9,327 bases of DNA from JAGDXZ01 sp049965975 (GCA_049965975.1 JBMFVN010000029.1:1-9327); one strand, 5' to 3'; shown: positions 1 to 6,257, numbered from the stretch's first letter. A program made the numbers and translations. Notes: generated from the letters alone by a model not told the origin.

Positions 1-945
1 GTGCTTGTAAAGCTGGTTTATGACCTGCTCTGGGCTTGCATCGTTTGCAAGGTAAATGCTGATGCTTATTCCAGATTTGTCGCTTTCGTCGTGCAAGTCC
101 TTAATTCCTGTTATTACCTTTTGCTTTACCAATTCAACTATGCTCTTTACCAGCTGCGACTTGTTCACGCCATAAGGTATTTCGCTGACAATTAGCTTTT
201 TGTTCTTCTCATCAACGTTTATCTTAGCCCTTACAGTCAACTGGCCTCTGCCAAACCTGTAGCCGTTAAGCGCAGAGCCTGACATTATCGCTATGCCGCC
301 AGTAGGAAAGTCTGGCCCTTTTACTATTTTAAGCAGGTCTTCTACTGTTGCGTCTTTGTGCTCAAGCAAATAGGTTATTGCGTCGCAGACTTCTGCGAGG
401 TTGTGCGGCGGCATGCTCGTAGCAACGCCGACTGCTATGCCTCCGGCACCGTTTATAAGAAGGTTTGGCACCTTTGTAGGCAAAACAACAGGCTCCTGCT
501 CTGTGTTGTCGAAATTGGGAACAAACGGCACTGTCTCCTTGTCAAGGTCTTCGAGCATGTCTTCGGCAAGCCTTGTAAGCCTCACTTCTGTGTATCGCAT
601 TGCAGCAGGAGGATCGCCGTCTATAGAGCCCATGTTTCCCTGGCCTTCTACAAGAACGTGGTTCATTGAAAAGTCCTGAGCAAGGTGAACAAGTGCGTCG
701 TATACTGCTATGTCGCCGTGCGGATGGTACTTGCCTATGATCTCTCCGGTTACTCTCGCGCTTTTCTTTGTCGGCTTGTCGTGGGTGTTGCCCAGCTTGT
801 ACATGGCATAGAGTATGCGCCTTTGAACCGGCTTAAGCCCGTCTCGAACATCAGGAATAGCTCTTCCTACGATTACGCTCATCGCATAATCTATGTAGCT
901 TCTTTGCATCTCGTCTTCAACAGCCACCTTGCGTATCTCTGCCAT
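1..945 (-). CDS. gyrA: DNA gyrase subunit A, N-terminal part (cut by window edge)
   Basis: Breakage-reunion subunit of the type IIA topoisomerase that introduces negative supercoils using ATP hydrolysed by GyrB. The first 315 codons are present, starting with ATG at 945 (MAEIRKVAVEDEM); the reading frame is still open at position 1. Visible landmarks are VGRAIPDVRDGLKPVQRRIL (residues 25-44), the helix-turn-helix region around GKYHPHGD (71-78), the DNA-linking tyrosine in AAMRYTEVRL (Tyr118, equivalent to E. coli Tyr122), and NGAGGIAVGVAT. The residue aligned with E. coli Ser83 is Ile79, while the Asp87 position is kept (Asp83). The start lies 8 nt after the gyrB stop, so the two are almost certainly co-transcribed. 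The C-terminal DNA-wrapping domain, which would separate GyrA from ParC, is outside the window; the gyrase call rests on the GyrB-type partner and known archaeal distribution. Confidence 0.95.
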   Translation of the reverse strand, partial: MAEIRKVAVEDEMQRSYIDYAMSVIVGRAIPDVRDGLKPVQRRILYAMYKLGNTHDKPTKKSARVTGEIIGKYHPHGDIAVYDALVHLAQDFSMNHVLVEGQGNMGSIDGDPPAAMRYTEVRLTRLAEDMLEDLDKETVPFVPNFDNTEQEPVVLPTKVPNLLINGAGGIAVGVATSMPPHNLAEVCDAITYLLEHKDATVEDLLKIVKGPDFPTGGIAIMSGSALNGYRFGRGQLTVRAKINVDEKNKKLIVSEIPYGVNKSQLVKSIVELVKQKVITGIKDLHDESDKSGISISIYLANDASPEQVINQLYKH

Positions 946-953
946 GCCAACGC

Positions 954-2864
954 CTATATGTCAAGGTTTACAACCTCTGTCGCGTGCTCTTCAAGAAACT
1001 TCCTTCTTTGCTGAACGTCTAAGCCCATGAGTATCTCGAAAAGCTCGTTGGCGCGCTCTGCGTCTCGTATTGTAACCTGCTTTAGAACCCTGTTCTGCGG
1101 GTTCATGGTTGTTTCCCAAAGCTGCTCTGGATTCATTTCACCAAGACCCTTGTACCTTTGCACCTCTGCATCTTGGCCAAGCTCCTTGAGCTTTTCGTTA
1201 AGCTGATCGTCTGTGTAGCAGTAGTATACTTCCTTGCCTTTGGATACCTTGTAAAGAGGAGGCTGCGCTATATACACATAGCCCAGCTCTATGAGCTTGC
1301 GCATGAACTTGTAGAAGAAGGTAAGCAGCAAGGTCTGTATGTGGCTTCCGTCCACATCGGCATCGCTCATTATTATGATCTTCTTGTATCGCACTTTTTC
1401 AGGGTTGAAGGTTTCCTTTATGCCTGTGCCAAGTGCTGTTACTATTGTGTTGAGTTCAGCGCTGTTGAATATCTTTTCTTCGCTTGCCTTCTCGACATTG
1501 AGTATCTTGCCCCTGAGCGGCAAAATTGCCTGGGTCTGCTTGTCCCTGCCCTGCTTGCTTGAGCCTCCTGCGCTCTCGCCTTCTACTATGAAAAGTTCCG
1601 CCTTGTCTGGGTCATCGATTATGCAGTCGGCAAGCTTGCCAGGCAGCACAGCCGATTCAAACAGGCTTCTTTTTCTTGCGAGCTCCCTGGCCTTTCTGGC
1701 GCTTTCCCTTGCTGTCATTGCAGACAAAGCCTTTTCTGCCATAGCCCTTGCGTCTTGAGGATGCTCTTCCAAATATCTTGACAAAGTAGAGTAAACTGCG
1801 CTTTCCACTATGTTCTTTATCTCAACGTTGCCAAGCTTTTCCTTGGTCTGCCCTTCGAACTCCGGATTAGGAACAAGTATGCTTATAACAGCGGTAAGAC
1901 CTTCCCTCACATCTTCTCCAGTAACTTCTTTTGCTTCTCTTCCTGCTTTTGACAGATAATTGAGCAGAGATCGCGTAAGGCCTGCATGAAACCCGACTAC
2001 GTGCGTGCCGCCTTCTTCTGTCCTTATGTTGTTGACAAACGACTCGAGGTGCTCGTCGTAGGAATTGGTGTATTGCAGGGCGAAAGAAACAGTTATTCCA
2101 TTGTCTATCTTTTGGCCGGTCATCACCGCAGTCAAAGGCTGCTGGTCCTTGTTCAAATATGCTATGAAGTCCTCTATGCCCCTTTCAGAGAAATATGTTT
2201 CTTCCTCGTGGCTGTTGAACCTGTTGTCAATAAGAGTTATTTTGAGCCCAGGATTAAGGAAGCTTGTGTATCTTAGCCTTTCTTTCAAAAGTTCTGAATC
2301 GAACTTTGGGCTTTTGAATATCTCTGGATCTGGCTTGAATTTTATAGTCGTTCCTGTCTTGTCTGTCTGCCCAAGCTCCTGCAAGGGCCCTTTCGGCTCG
2401 CCCCTTGAAAAGTCTTGCGCATAGATTTTGCCGTATTTGTAAACCTGAACATGCGTAAATTCGGAAAGCGCGTTCACTACAGTAAGCCCGACGCCATGAA
2501 GGCCTCCTGAAATTTTATAAGTATCGTTGTTGAACTTTGCGCCTTTGTGCAGCGTTGTCATTATTATTTCAAGTGCGCTCTTTCCATACTTTGGCATAAT
2601 GTCAACTGGTATGCCCCTGCCATCATCAGATACTTCTGCAATGTCTCCTGTGCTGTCTTCTGAAAGCACGACCAAGATGTTCTTGGCATAACCAGCAAGG
2701 GCCTCATCAACAGCGTTGTCTATTACTTCAAAAAGCAGGTGCAATACGCCGGAGCTGCCAGTAGAGCCAATGTACATTGCCGGCCTCTTCCTTATACCTT
2801 GCGGACCCTCCAGTACTATAATTTTTGACGCATCGTAATCGTTAGATTCTCCTAGATCGGTCAT
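954..2864 (-). CDS. gyrB: DNA gyrase subunit B
   Basis: ATPase subunit of DNA gyrase. Domains in order: a GHKL ATPase with EVIDNAVDEALAGY (catalytic Glu46, Mg-binding Asn50), DDGRGIP (80-86) and the lid KISGGLHGVGL (117-127); a transducer domain with QTKEKLGN near residue 340; and a TOPRIM domain with EGESAGG (428-434), LRGKILNVEKA and the acidic triad DADVD (501-505). The C-terminal tail carries QRYKGLGEMNPEQLWETTMN, typical of GyrB rather than ParE. At 636 residues it matches the short GyrB form that lacks the large E. coli insertion. I chose ATG at 2864 (MTDLGESN); an in-frame TTG at 2873 would add three residues. No clear Shine-Dalgarno is seen. A TATA box at 2908-2916 sits at the right distance. 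Archaeal gyrases are considered acquisitions from bacteria. Confidence 0.97.
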   Translation of the reverse strand: MTDLGESNDYDASKIIVLEGPQGIRKRPAMYIGSTGSSGVLHLLFEVIDNAVDEALAGYAKNILVVLSEDSTGDIAEVSDDGRGIPVDIMPKYGKSALEIIMTTLHKGAKFNNDTYKISGGLHGVGLTVVNALSEFTHVQVYKYGKIYAQDFSRGEPKGPLQELGQTDKTGTTIKFKPDPEIFKSPKFDSELLKERLRYTSFLNPGLKITLIDNRFNSHEEETYFSERGIEDFIAYLNKDQQPLTAVMTGQKIDNGITVSFALQYTNSYDEHLESFVNNIRTEEGGTHVVGFHAGLTRSLLNYLSKAGREAKEVTGEDVREGLTAVISILVPNPEFEGQTKEKLGNVEIKNIVESAVYSTLSRYLEEHPQDARAMAEKALSAMTARESARKARELARKRSLFESAVLPGKLADCIIDDPDKAELFIVEGESAGGSSKQGRDKQTQAILPLRGKILNVEKASEEKIFNSAELNTIVTALGTGIKETFNPEKVRYKKIIIMSDADVDGSHIQTLLLTFFYKFMRKLIELGYVYIAQPPLYKVSKGKEVYYCYTDDQLNEKLKELGQDAEVQRYKGLGEMNPEQLWETTMNPQNRVLKQVTIRDAERANELFEILMGLDVQQRRKFLEEHATEVVNLDI

Positions 2865-2907
2865 TTTTCTCAACTGGCTTCGCTACAATATTGTTAGGTT
2901 GTTAAGG

Positions 2908-2916
2908 AATATAAAG
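2908..2916 (-). promoter_or_regulatory. TATA box for the gyrB-gyrA operon
   Basis: On the minus strand the sequence reads CTTTATATT, about 45 nt before the gyrB ATG. A transcription start some 26 nt downstream would leave a leader of roughly 20 nt. The element shares a short divergent region with the TATA box of the neighbouring plus-strand gene. Inferred from sequence and spacing only. Confidence 0.5.
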
Positions 2917-2970
2917 CCTATTATTGCAGTTTGTCGTCGAAAAAGAAGAAATATGCGTACAAAAACAAAT

Positions 2971-2979
2971 CTATATATT
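2971..2979 (+). promoter_or_regulatory. TATA box for the cyclic-2,3-DPG-synthetase-like gene
   Basis: CTATATATT lies about 36 nt before the chosen GTG start at 3011. A start of transcription near 3001 would give a leader of about 10 nt. This spacing is the main reason to prefer the GTG at 3011 over the upstream open frame beginning at 2924, which would begin before this promoter. Confidence 0.5.
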
Positions 2980-3010
2980 GATTGACTTTCGAAGTAAGAG
3001 CAGTGGTCAT

Positions 3011-4336
3011 GTGGCAAGAACAAGAATAATAATTCTTGGTGCAGCCGGAAGGGATTTCCACCTGTTCAACGTGCTGTTCAGAAACAACAGCAATTATGAA
3101 GTTGTTGCTTTCACAGCTGCACAAATTCCTTTTATAGCAAACAGAACATACCCGAAGGAGCTTTCTGGCCGTTTGTATCCTAACGGAATAAAAATTTATG
3201 ACGAAAGCAAGTTGCCATTGCTTATCAAAAGGCTCAAAGCAGATGCCTGCATACTTGCTTACAGCGACCTGAATAACAATACTGTAATGGAGAAAGCAAG
3301 CATAGTCAATGCCAACGGCGCTGACTTTTGGCTCGTGGCGCCTGAAAAGACAATGCTGAAATCTAACAAGCCGGTAATTGCAGTATGCGGCGTAAGGACA
3401 GGCGTTGGCAAAAGCCCGACAAGCAGGTACATAGCGAAGCTTCTGAAAAGGCTTGGCAAAAGAGTAGTGGTAATAAGGCACCCCATGCCATACGGAGATT
3501 TGAGCAAGCAAGTTGTGGAAAGGTTTGAAAAGCTGAGCGATCTTGACAAGTACAACACAACAATAGAGGAAAGAGAGGATTACGAGCCGCACATAAACAA
3601 CGGGTTTGTGGTTTTTGCAGGAGTTGACTATGAAAAGATACTAAGGCAAGCAGAAAAAGAGGCAGACATAATAGTTTGGGATGGCGGCAACAATGATACG
3701 CCTTTCATAAAGCCAGATCTCATGATAACCGTTGCTGACCCGCTCCGTGCAGGAAACGAACTAACCTATTATCCTGGCCAGACTGCGGCAAGAATGGCGG
3801 CTGTTTTGCTAATAAACAAGGTTAATTCTGCTAGCGAGAAAGAAATACAGCAAGTGAAAACAGACTTGTCAAGCATAAACCAAAACGCTGAAATAATAAT
3901 GTGCAATTCTGTAGTGAGCGCCGAAGATGCCGAAAAAATTAAAGGAAAAAGGGTACTTCTCATAGAAGATGGACCAACAATAACCCATGGAGGCGCCTCG
4001 TTTGGGGCAGCAACAGTGGCAGCTAAAGCGTATAAAGCCCTAGAAATAGTAGATGCAAAGAAATATGCGCAAGGCACAATAAAGGACACTTATGCGAAAT
4101 ATCCCAATCTCGGGAAGGAGCTGCCTGCTGTAGGTTACAGCAAGAAAGAAATAAAAGACTTAGAAGCGACAATTAATAAGGCAAAATGCGATCTTGTAAT
4201 ATCAGCCACACCAACAGACCTGAGGCGCATATTACAAGTTAATAAACCAATAGTACAAATAACTTATGAGATAAAACCGATAACCGGCAGGCTCGACAGA
4301 ATAATAAAAAGCTTTGCCAAAAAGATGGGCCCGTAA
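3011..4336 (+). CDS. P-loop GTPase-like protein, cyclic 2,3-diphosphoglycerate synthetase family
   Basis: A 441-residue soluble protein of the family often annotated as cyclic 2,3-diphosphoglycerate synthetase or predicted GTPase (COG2403-like). The N-terminal part begins with a Rossmann-like strand and glycine turn (RTRIIILGAAGRDFH, residues 3-17). The middle carries a Walker A loop GVRTGVGKS (127-135), followed by a RHPMPYGDL stretch, a Walker B-like WDGGNND (223-229), and ADPLRAGNEL. The C-terminal third has GPTITHGG and VISATPTDLRRI. I chose GTG at 3011 because the conserved strand begins three residues later and a TATA box lies just upstream. Genes of this family occur in archaea and bacteria that make no cyclic DPG, so the exact reaction is uncertain; ATP/GTP-dependent ligase or synthetase activity is an inference. 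The stop codon lies inside the next tRNA gene. Confidence 0.85.
   Translation: MARTRIIILGAAGRDFHLFNVLFRNNSNYEVVAFTAAQIPFIANRTYPKELSGRLYPNGIKIYDESKLPLLIKRLKADACILAYSDLNNNTVMEKASIVNANGADFWLVAPEKTMLKSNKPVIAVCGVRTGVGKSPTSRYIAKLLKRLGKRVVVIRHPMPYGDLSKQVVERFEKLSDLDKYNTTIEEREDYEPHINNGFVVFAGVDYEKILRQAEKEADIIVWDGGNNDTPFIKPDLMITVADPLRAGNELTYYPGQTAARMAAVLLINKVNSASEKEIQQVKTDLSSINQNAEIIMCNSVVSAEDAEKIKGKRVLLIEDGPTITHGGASFGAATVAAKAYKALEIVDAKKYAQGTIKDTYAKYPNLGKELPAVGYSKKEIKDLEATINKAKCDLVISATPTDLRRILQVNKPIVQITYEIKPITGRLDRIIKSFAKKMGP
4300..4312 (+). promoter_or_regulatory. Possible TATA box for tRNA-Lys inside the upstream CDS
   Basis: The A/T-rich AATAATAAAAAGC lies about 23 nt before the tRNA 5' end, within the last codons of the preceding gene. 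Its position fits an archaeal tRNA promoter, and the tRNA would otherwise have to be excised from the mRNA of that gene. The A/T richness could also simply come from Ile and Lys codons. Confidence 0.3.
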
Positions 4337-4400
4337 CTCAGTTTGGTAGAGTGACTGGCTCTTAACCAGTAAGCCGAGGGTCCAAATCCCTCCGGGCCCG
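4327..4400 (+). tRNA. tRNA-Lys(CUU)
   Basis: A complete 74-nt cloverleaf without intron. The acceptor GGGCCCG (4327-4333) pairs fully with CGGGCCC, with discriminator G at 4400 and no encoded CCA. The D-stem is ACTC/GAGT, the anticodon stem ACTGG/CCAGT, and the loop CTCTTAA gives anticodon CTT, reading AAG lysine codons. The T-stem is GAGGG/CCCTC with loop TCCAAAT, so position 55 is C instead of the usual U/pseudouridine. The first ten bases overlap the 3' end of the upstream gene, whose stop codon TAA forms tRNA positions 8-10. Confidence 0.96.
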
Positions 4401-4467
4401 TTCTTTGCACCGAGGAAAATTTACAAAATAATCAACACATATTATTAAATTGCAAAAAGTGAATATC

Positions 4468-4476
4468 TTTATATAT
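4468..4476 (+). promoter_or_regulatory. TATA box for the TFE gene
   Basis: TTTATATAT lies about 35 nt before the TTG start at 4507 and would place transcription start near 4498. A second A/T-rich element, ATATTATTAAATT at about 4439-4451, is a weaker candidate. The location supports a transcript long enough to include the N-terminal extension of TFE. Confidence 0.5.
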
Positions 4477-4497
4477 CTCAGAAGCGTAATATATAGC

Positions 4498-4503
4498 GGT
4501 GAT
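4498..4503 (+). promoter_or_regulatory. Shine-Dalgarno-like GGTGAT that selects the TTG start of TFE
   Basis: GGTGAT matches the archaeal anti-Shine-Dalgarno sequence and stands 3 nt before the in-frame TTG at 4507. The GTG and ATG triplets within it are in other frames. The spacing is short and the predicted transcription start falls almost on it, so its use is uncertain. Confidence 0.4.
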
Positions 4504-4506
4504 GAT

Positions 4507-5223
4507 TTGAATCCTAAGCGCTCAACGCCGCACGCGACAAAAACAAACAAGGCTAAAAAGGTTCACGAAAACAAAAAGTCAGAAGGGCAGAAAACTAAAC
4601 AAAAAGCTAACTATAAGAAAACAGAAAACTTGCAGGAAAGGGCACACAGGCTTGCTAAAGCGCAGAAAGCAAGAAAGGAAGCAAAAGAAGCGGCCGAAAA
4701 GGCCCGCGAAGCACAGCAGGAGGTAATGAGCATAGTAAATGATACCTTGTCTAATGACAAGTTTGTAGAATTCCTTACAAGCAACGTAGGCAGGTATGCA
4801 ATAGAAGTCATAAAAAGGCTTGACAAGCCCAAAACAGACGACGTGCTCGCAACTGAGCTTAACGTCAAGATAAACGAAGTGAGGAGAGTTCTAAACCTGC
4901 TTGGCGGCTATGGGGTTGCAAGATATGACACGAACAAGGATTCAAAAGGCTGGCTTACGTTCAGCTGGTATATAGACACGCAGAAGCTTAACGAGCTCAA
5001 GCAGTCGGTAACCGCAGAAGAGCAGCACACTGAGCTTAGCTTACCTGGCGAGTGTGACGATTTCTTCATATGCGAAAAGTGCTATGATACAAACAAGATC
5101 GTGCTTCCTTTCGATGCTGCTTTCGAACATTCTTTCAAATGCCCAGAATGTGGTAGGCCACTAAAGAGGCTAAGCAAGGAAGAAGCAGAGGATCTGCTCG
5201 CTGAAAAAGAAAAGCTTATTTAA
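4507..5223 (+). CDS. tfe: Transcription factor E (TFIIE alpha-like) with basic N-terminal extension
   Basis: TFE helps TBP and TFB open promoter DNA and stabilises the RNA polymerase open complex. The winged-helix domain spans about residues 85-157 (NVGRYAIEVIKRL, then VLATELNVKINEVRRVLNLL and GWLTFSWYID). A C-terminal zinc ribbon uses Cys189, Cys192, Cys212 and Cys215 (ICEKC and KCPECG). With the TTG start at 4507 the protein has 238 residues, clearly longer than the usual archaeal length of about 160-190. The surplus is an N-terminal segment of about 72 residues rich in Lys, Ala, Glu and Gln, with an ending (LAKAQKARKEAKEAAEKARE) likely to be helical or coiled. An in-frame ATG at 4726, preceded by GGAGGT, would give a 165-residue protein of normal size. 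The family call is secure; the start is not. Confidence 0.9.
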   Translation: MNPKRSTPHATKTNKAKKVHENKKSEGQKTKQKANYKKTENLQERAHRLAKAQKARKEAKEAAEKAREAQQEVMSIVNDTLSNDKFVEFLTSNVGRYAIEVIKRLDKPKTDDVLATELNVKINEVRRVLNLLGGYGVARYDTNKDSKGWLTFSWYIDTQKLNELKQSVTAEEQHTELSLPGECDDFFICEKCYDTNKIVLPFDAAFEHSFKCPECGRPLKRLSKEEAEDLLAEKEKLI

Positions 5224-5225
5224 GC
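5214..5225 (+). promoter_or_regulatory. Possible TATA box for initiator tRNA
   Basis: GCTTATTTAAGC spans the last TFE codons and its stop, about 31 nt before the tRNA 5' end. It is the only A/T-rich promoter-like element in the 27-nt gap and its flank. The evidence is position and composition only. Confidence 0.35.
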
Positions 5226-5250
5226 TGAAAGGAGAAATAACATAGCAGAT

Positions 5251-5337
5251 AGCGAGGTGGGGTAGCCTGGAGTGCCCGCTGGGCTCATAGCTTTTCGGGA
5301 AACCCAGAGACCGGTGGTTCAAATCCACCCCTCGCTA
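5251..5337 (+). tRNA. Initiator tRNA-Met(CAU) with 12-nt intron
   Basis: The acceptor AGCGAGG pairs with CCTCGCT, giving the A1:U72 pair that marks archaeal initiator tRNA; the discriminator is A at 5337 and no CCA is encoded. The D-stem is GGGT/GCCC. The anticodon stem CTGGG/CCCAG has the three consecutive G:C pairs diagnostic of initiators. The 19-nt apparent loop resolves to the canonical CTCATAA once 12 nt (5290-5301) are removed between positions 37 and 38. The T-stem is GGTGG/CCACC with a normal TTCAAAT loop. The mature length is 75 nt. It lies 180 bp upstream of the operon encoding aIF2-alpha, part of the factor that delivers this tRNA to the ribosome. Confidence 0.95.
5290..5301 (+). 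other. tRNA-iMet intron (position 37/38)
   Basis: GCTTTTCGGGAA interrupts the anticodon loop after A37. In the precursor, CTC (5284-5286) can pair with GGG (5297-5299), including one G-U pair, next to a 3-nt bulge AAA (5300-5302) on the 3' side. The 5' splice site then falls in the terminal loop, giving a relaxed bulge-helix-loop rather than a full bulge-helix-bulge. The exact cut can shift by one or two nucleotides because of the A run. Confidence 0.8.
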
Positions 5338-5359
5338 AATTCTTGATAAGGAGAGTAGA

Positions 5360-5457
5360 GTTCCACTATTCTGTTTGCTTTTTTGTTATTGTTGTTATAT
5401 TAAATATTTCTTAAAAATAACAATAATAAACAAACTAATTGTGGCGAATAGTGGAAC
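5360..5457. repeat. Large imperfect inverted repeat (98 nt) upstream of gins51
   Basis: The outer arms are a perfect 12-bp inverted repeat, GTTCCACTATTC at 5360-5371 and GAATAGTGGAAC at 5446-5457. Inside, GTTTG (5373-5377) pairs with CAAAC (5431-5435), and the stretch ending in TTGTTGTTAT (5386-5398) pairs with ATAACAATAATAA (5417-5429) with one G-U wobble. The loop is about 18 nt at 5399-5416. A run of six T lies at 5379-5384. There is no obvious target-site duplication at the ends. It could be a transcript-end hairpin for the upstream tRNA/TFE unit, a protein-binding palindrome, a small structured RNA or a remnant of a short mobile element; the sequence does not decide. Confidence 0.75.
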
Positions 5458-5483
5458 AGTGGTGTCCTGCGCTGCGAAACAAA

Positions 5484-5490
5484 CTTAAAC
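5484..5490 (+). promoter_or_regulatory. Weak TATA-like element before gins51
   Basis: CTTAAAC is centred about 31 nt before the ATG at 5518, after the large hairpin. This would give a leaderless or nearly leaderless transcript, consistent with the absence of a Shine-Dalgarno sequence there. The match is weak. Confidence 0.3.
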
Positions 5491-5517
5491 TTGCTTCACT
5501 TCAATATCTTTGTTGAC

Positions 5518-5973
5518 ATGGACTTCGAAACTGTTTTCTCTGTGCTCGAAAAAGAAAAATCTACTGGCGAGTTGCAGCCGCTCAACACAAACTTTTACAA
5601 GGAAGTTTCAGAATTTGTGGCGAGCGTAAAGGATTCTGCCAGCAAGTCAGAGCTTGCCAACCTTGAAAAAATGGTCTCGCAGCTCAAGGAGAAAAGAAAG
5701 CAAAAAATACTGATCTATATAGCCTACAACAGGCGTTTGCCAGAGCCCGTTCCCGAAGAAGAGGAAACTTTATATAATGAAATAGTCAAAATACTTAACA
5801 AAGGAGAAAAGAAAGTAGAAACTGCAAAGATAAAAATACTCGCTGACTTGCCAGAGATAATAACCCCTGAAGGCAAGAAGCTTGGGCCGTTCAAAAACGG
5901 CGAAGTAATAGAGCTTGAAGACCAAAACGACATAAATTTCGTGATAACAAACAAAATAGGAGAAAAGGTGTAA
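5518..5973 (+). CDS. gins51: GINS complex subunit, Gins51 (Sld5/Psf1-like) type
   Basis: GINS joins the MCM helicase and GAN/RecJ-like protein in the archaeal replicative complex. The 151-residue protein has an all-helical A-domain first (about 1-95; FETVFSVLEKEKSTGELQPL and later SQLKEKRKQKILIYIA), then a charged linker, then a small beta B-domain at about 103-151 with PEGKKLGPFKNGEVIEL and a hydrophobic C-terminal part. The A-then-B order identifies the Gins51/Gins15 type rather than Gins23. I chose ATG at 5518 because the conserved helix begins there; an upstream in-frame TTG at 5491 would add nine residues of no family likeness. The gene begins a tight run with rpl44e (2-nt gap), matching the archaeal cluster that links replication and translation genes. 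Confidence 0.88.
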   Translation: MDFETVFSVLEKEKSTGELQPLNTNFYKEVSEFVASVKDSASKSELANLEKMVSQLKEKRKQKILIYIAYNRRLPEPVPEEEETLYNEIVKILNKGEKKVETAKIKILADLPEIITPEGKKLGPFKNGEVIELEDQNDINFVITNKIGEKV

Positions 5974-5975
5974 GC

Positions 5976-6257
5976 ATGAAAATAGAGAAGCAGATCATGG
6001 CATATTGCCCTTATTGCCACAAGCACACTTTACACAATGTCAAGATGCCATCAAAGAATCCACCTAGGGCAAACAGCCTAGGAACCAGAAAGCACGAACG
6101 TGCAATAAGCGGCTACGTAGGCAGCGTCGAGCCAAAGCTGAAGAACAAGAAGCAGGGAAAGCGCCAAAAAGTGTTGCTAGAGTGCACGGTCTGCCACAAG
6201 TCGATTGAGCGCGTTTTCTTTGGCAGGACAAAGAAGAAAATCGAGATAAAGAGGTGA
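5976..6257 (+). CDS. rpl44e: Large ribosomal subunit protein L44e (eL42)
   Basis: Ribosomal protein that lies near the E site of the large subunit in archaea and eukaryotes. The 93-residue protein is at the family's usual length and has the conserved opening MKIEKQIMAYCPYC. A zinc site is formed by Cys11, Cys14, Cys70 and Cys73; the basic middle includes NPPRANSLGTRKHERAISGY. A Shine-Dalgarno GGTG at 5967-5970 with 5-nt spacing supports the ATG at 5976. The gene starts 2 nt after gins51 and overlaps aif2a by four bases (GTGA). In many archaea rps27e comes directly after this gene, but it is absent here. Confidence 0.95.
   Translation: MKIEKQIMAYCPYCHKHTLHNVKMPSKNPPRANSLGTRKHERAISGYVGSVEPKLKNKKQGKRQKVLLECTVCHKSIERVFFGRTKKKIEIKR

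Noticed and set aside
1158..1562. Long open frames on the plus strand across gyrB and gyrA (also 358-669, 685-1014, 1339-1758, 1986-2424)
   Set aside because: They lie wholly opposite strongly conserved gyrase coding sequence and show no family likeness or promoter; they are frame shadows.
2924..3010. N-terminal 29-residue extension of the cyclic-DPG-synthetase-like protein
   Set aside because: It starts before the best TATA box (2971-2979) and has no family likeness; the conserved strand begins just after the GTG at 3011.
5284..5302. tRNA with an enlarged anticodon loop or a tRNA pseudogene at 5251-5337
   Set aside because: All stems pair fully and removal of 12 nt restores the standard initiator loop, so an intron is the better reading.
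5360..5457. Complete MITE or insertion sequence
   Set aside because: Inverted ends are present, but I see no target-site duplication, no transposase and no second copy in the window. Kept only as an inverted repeat.
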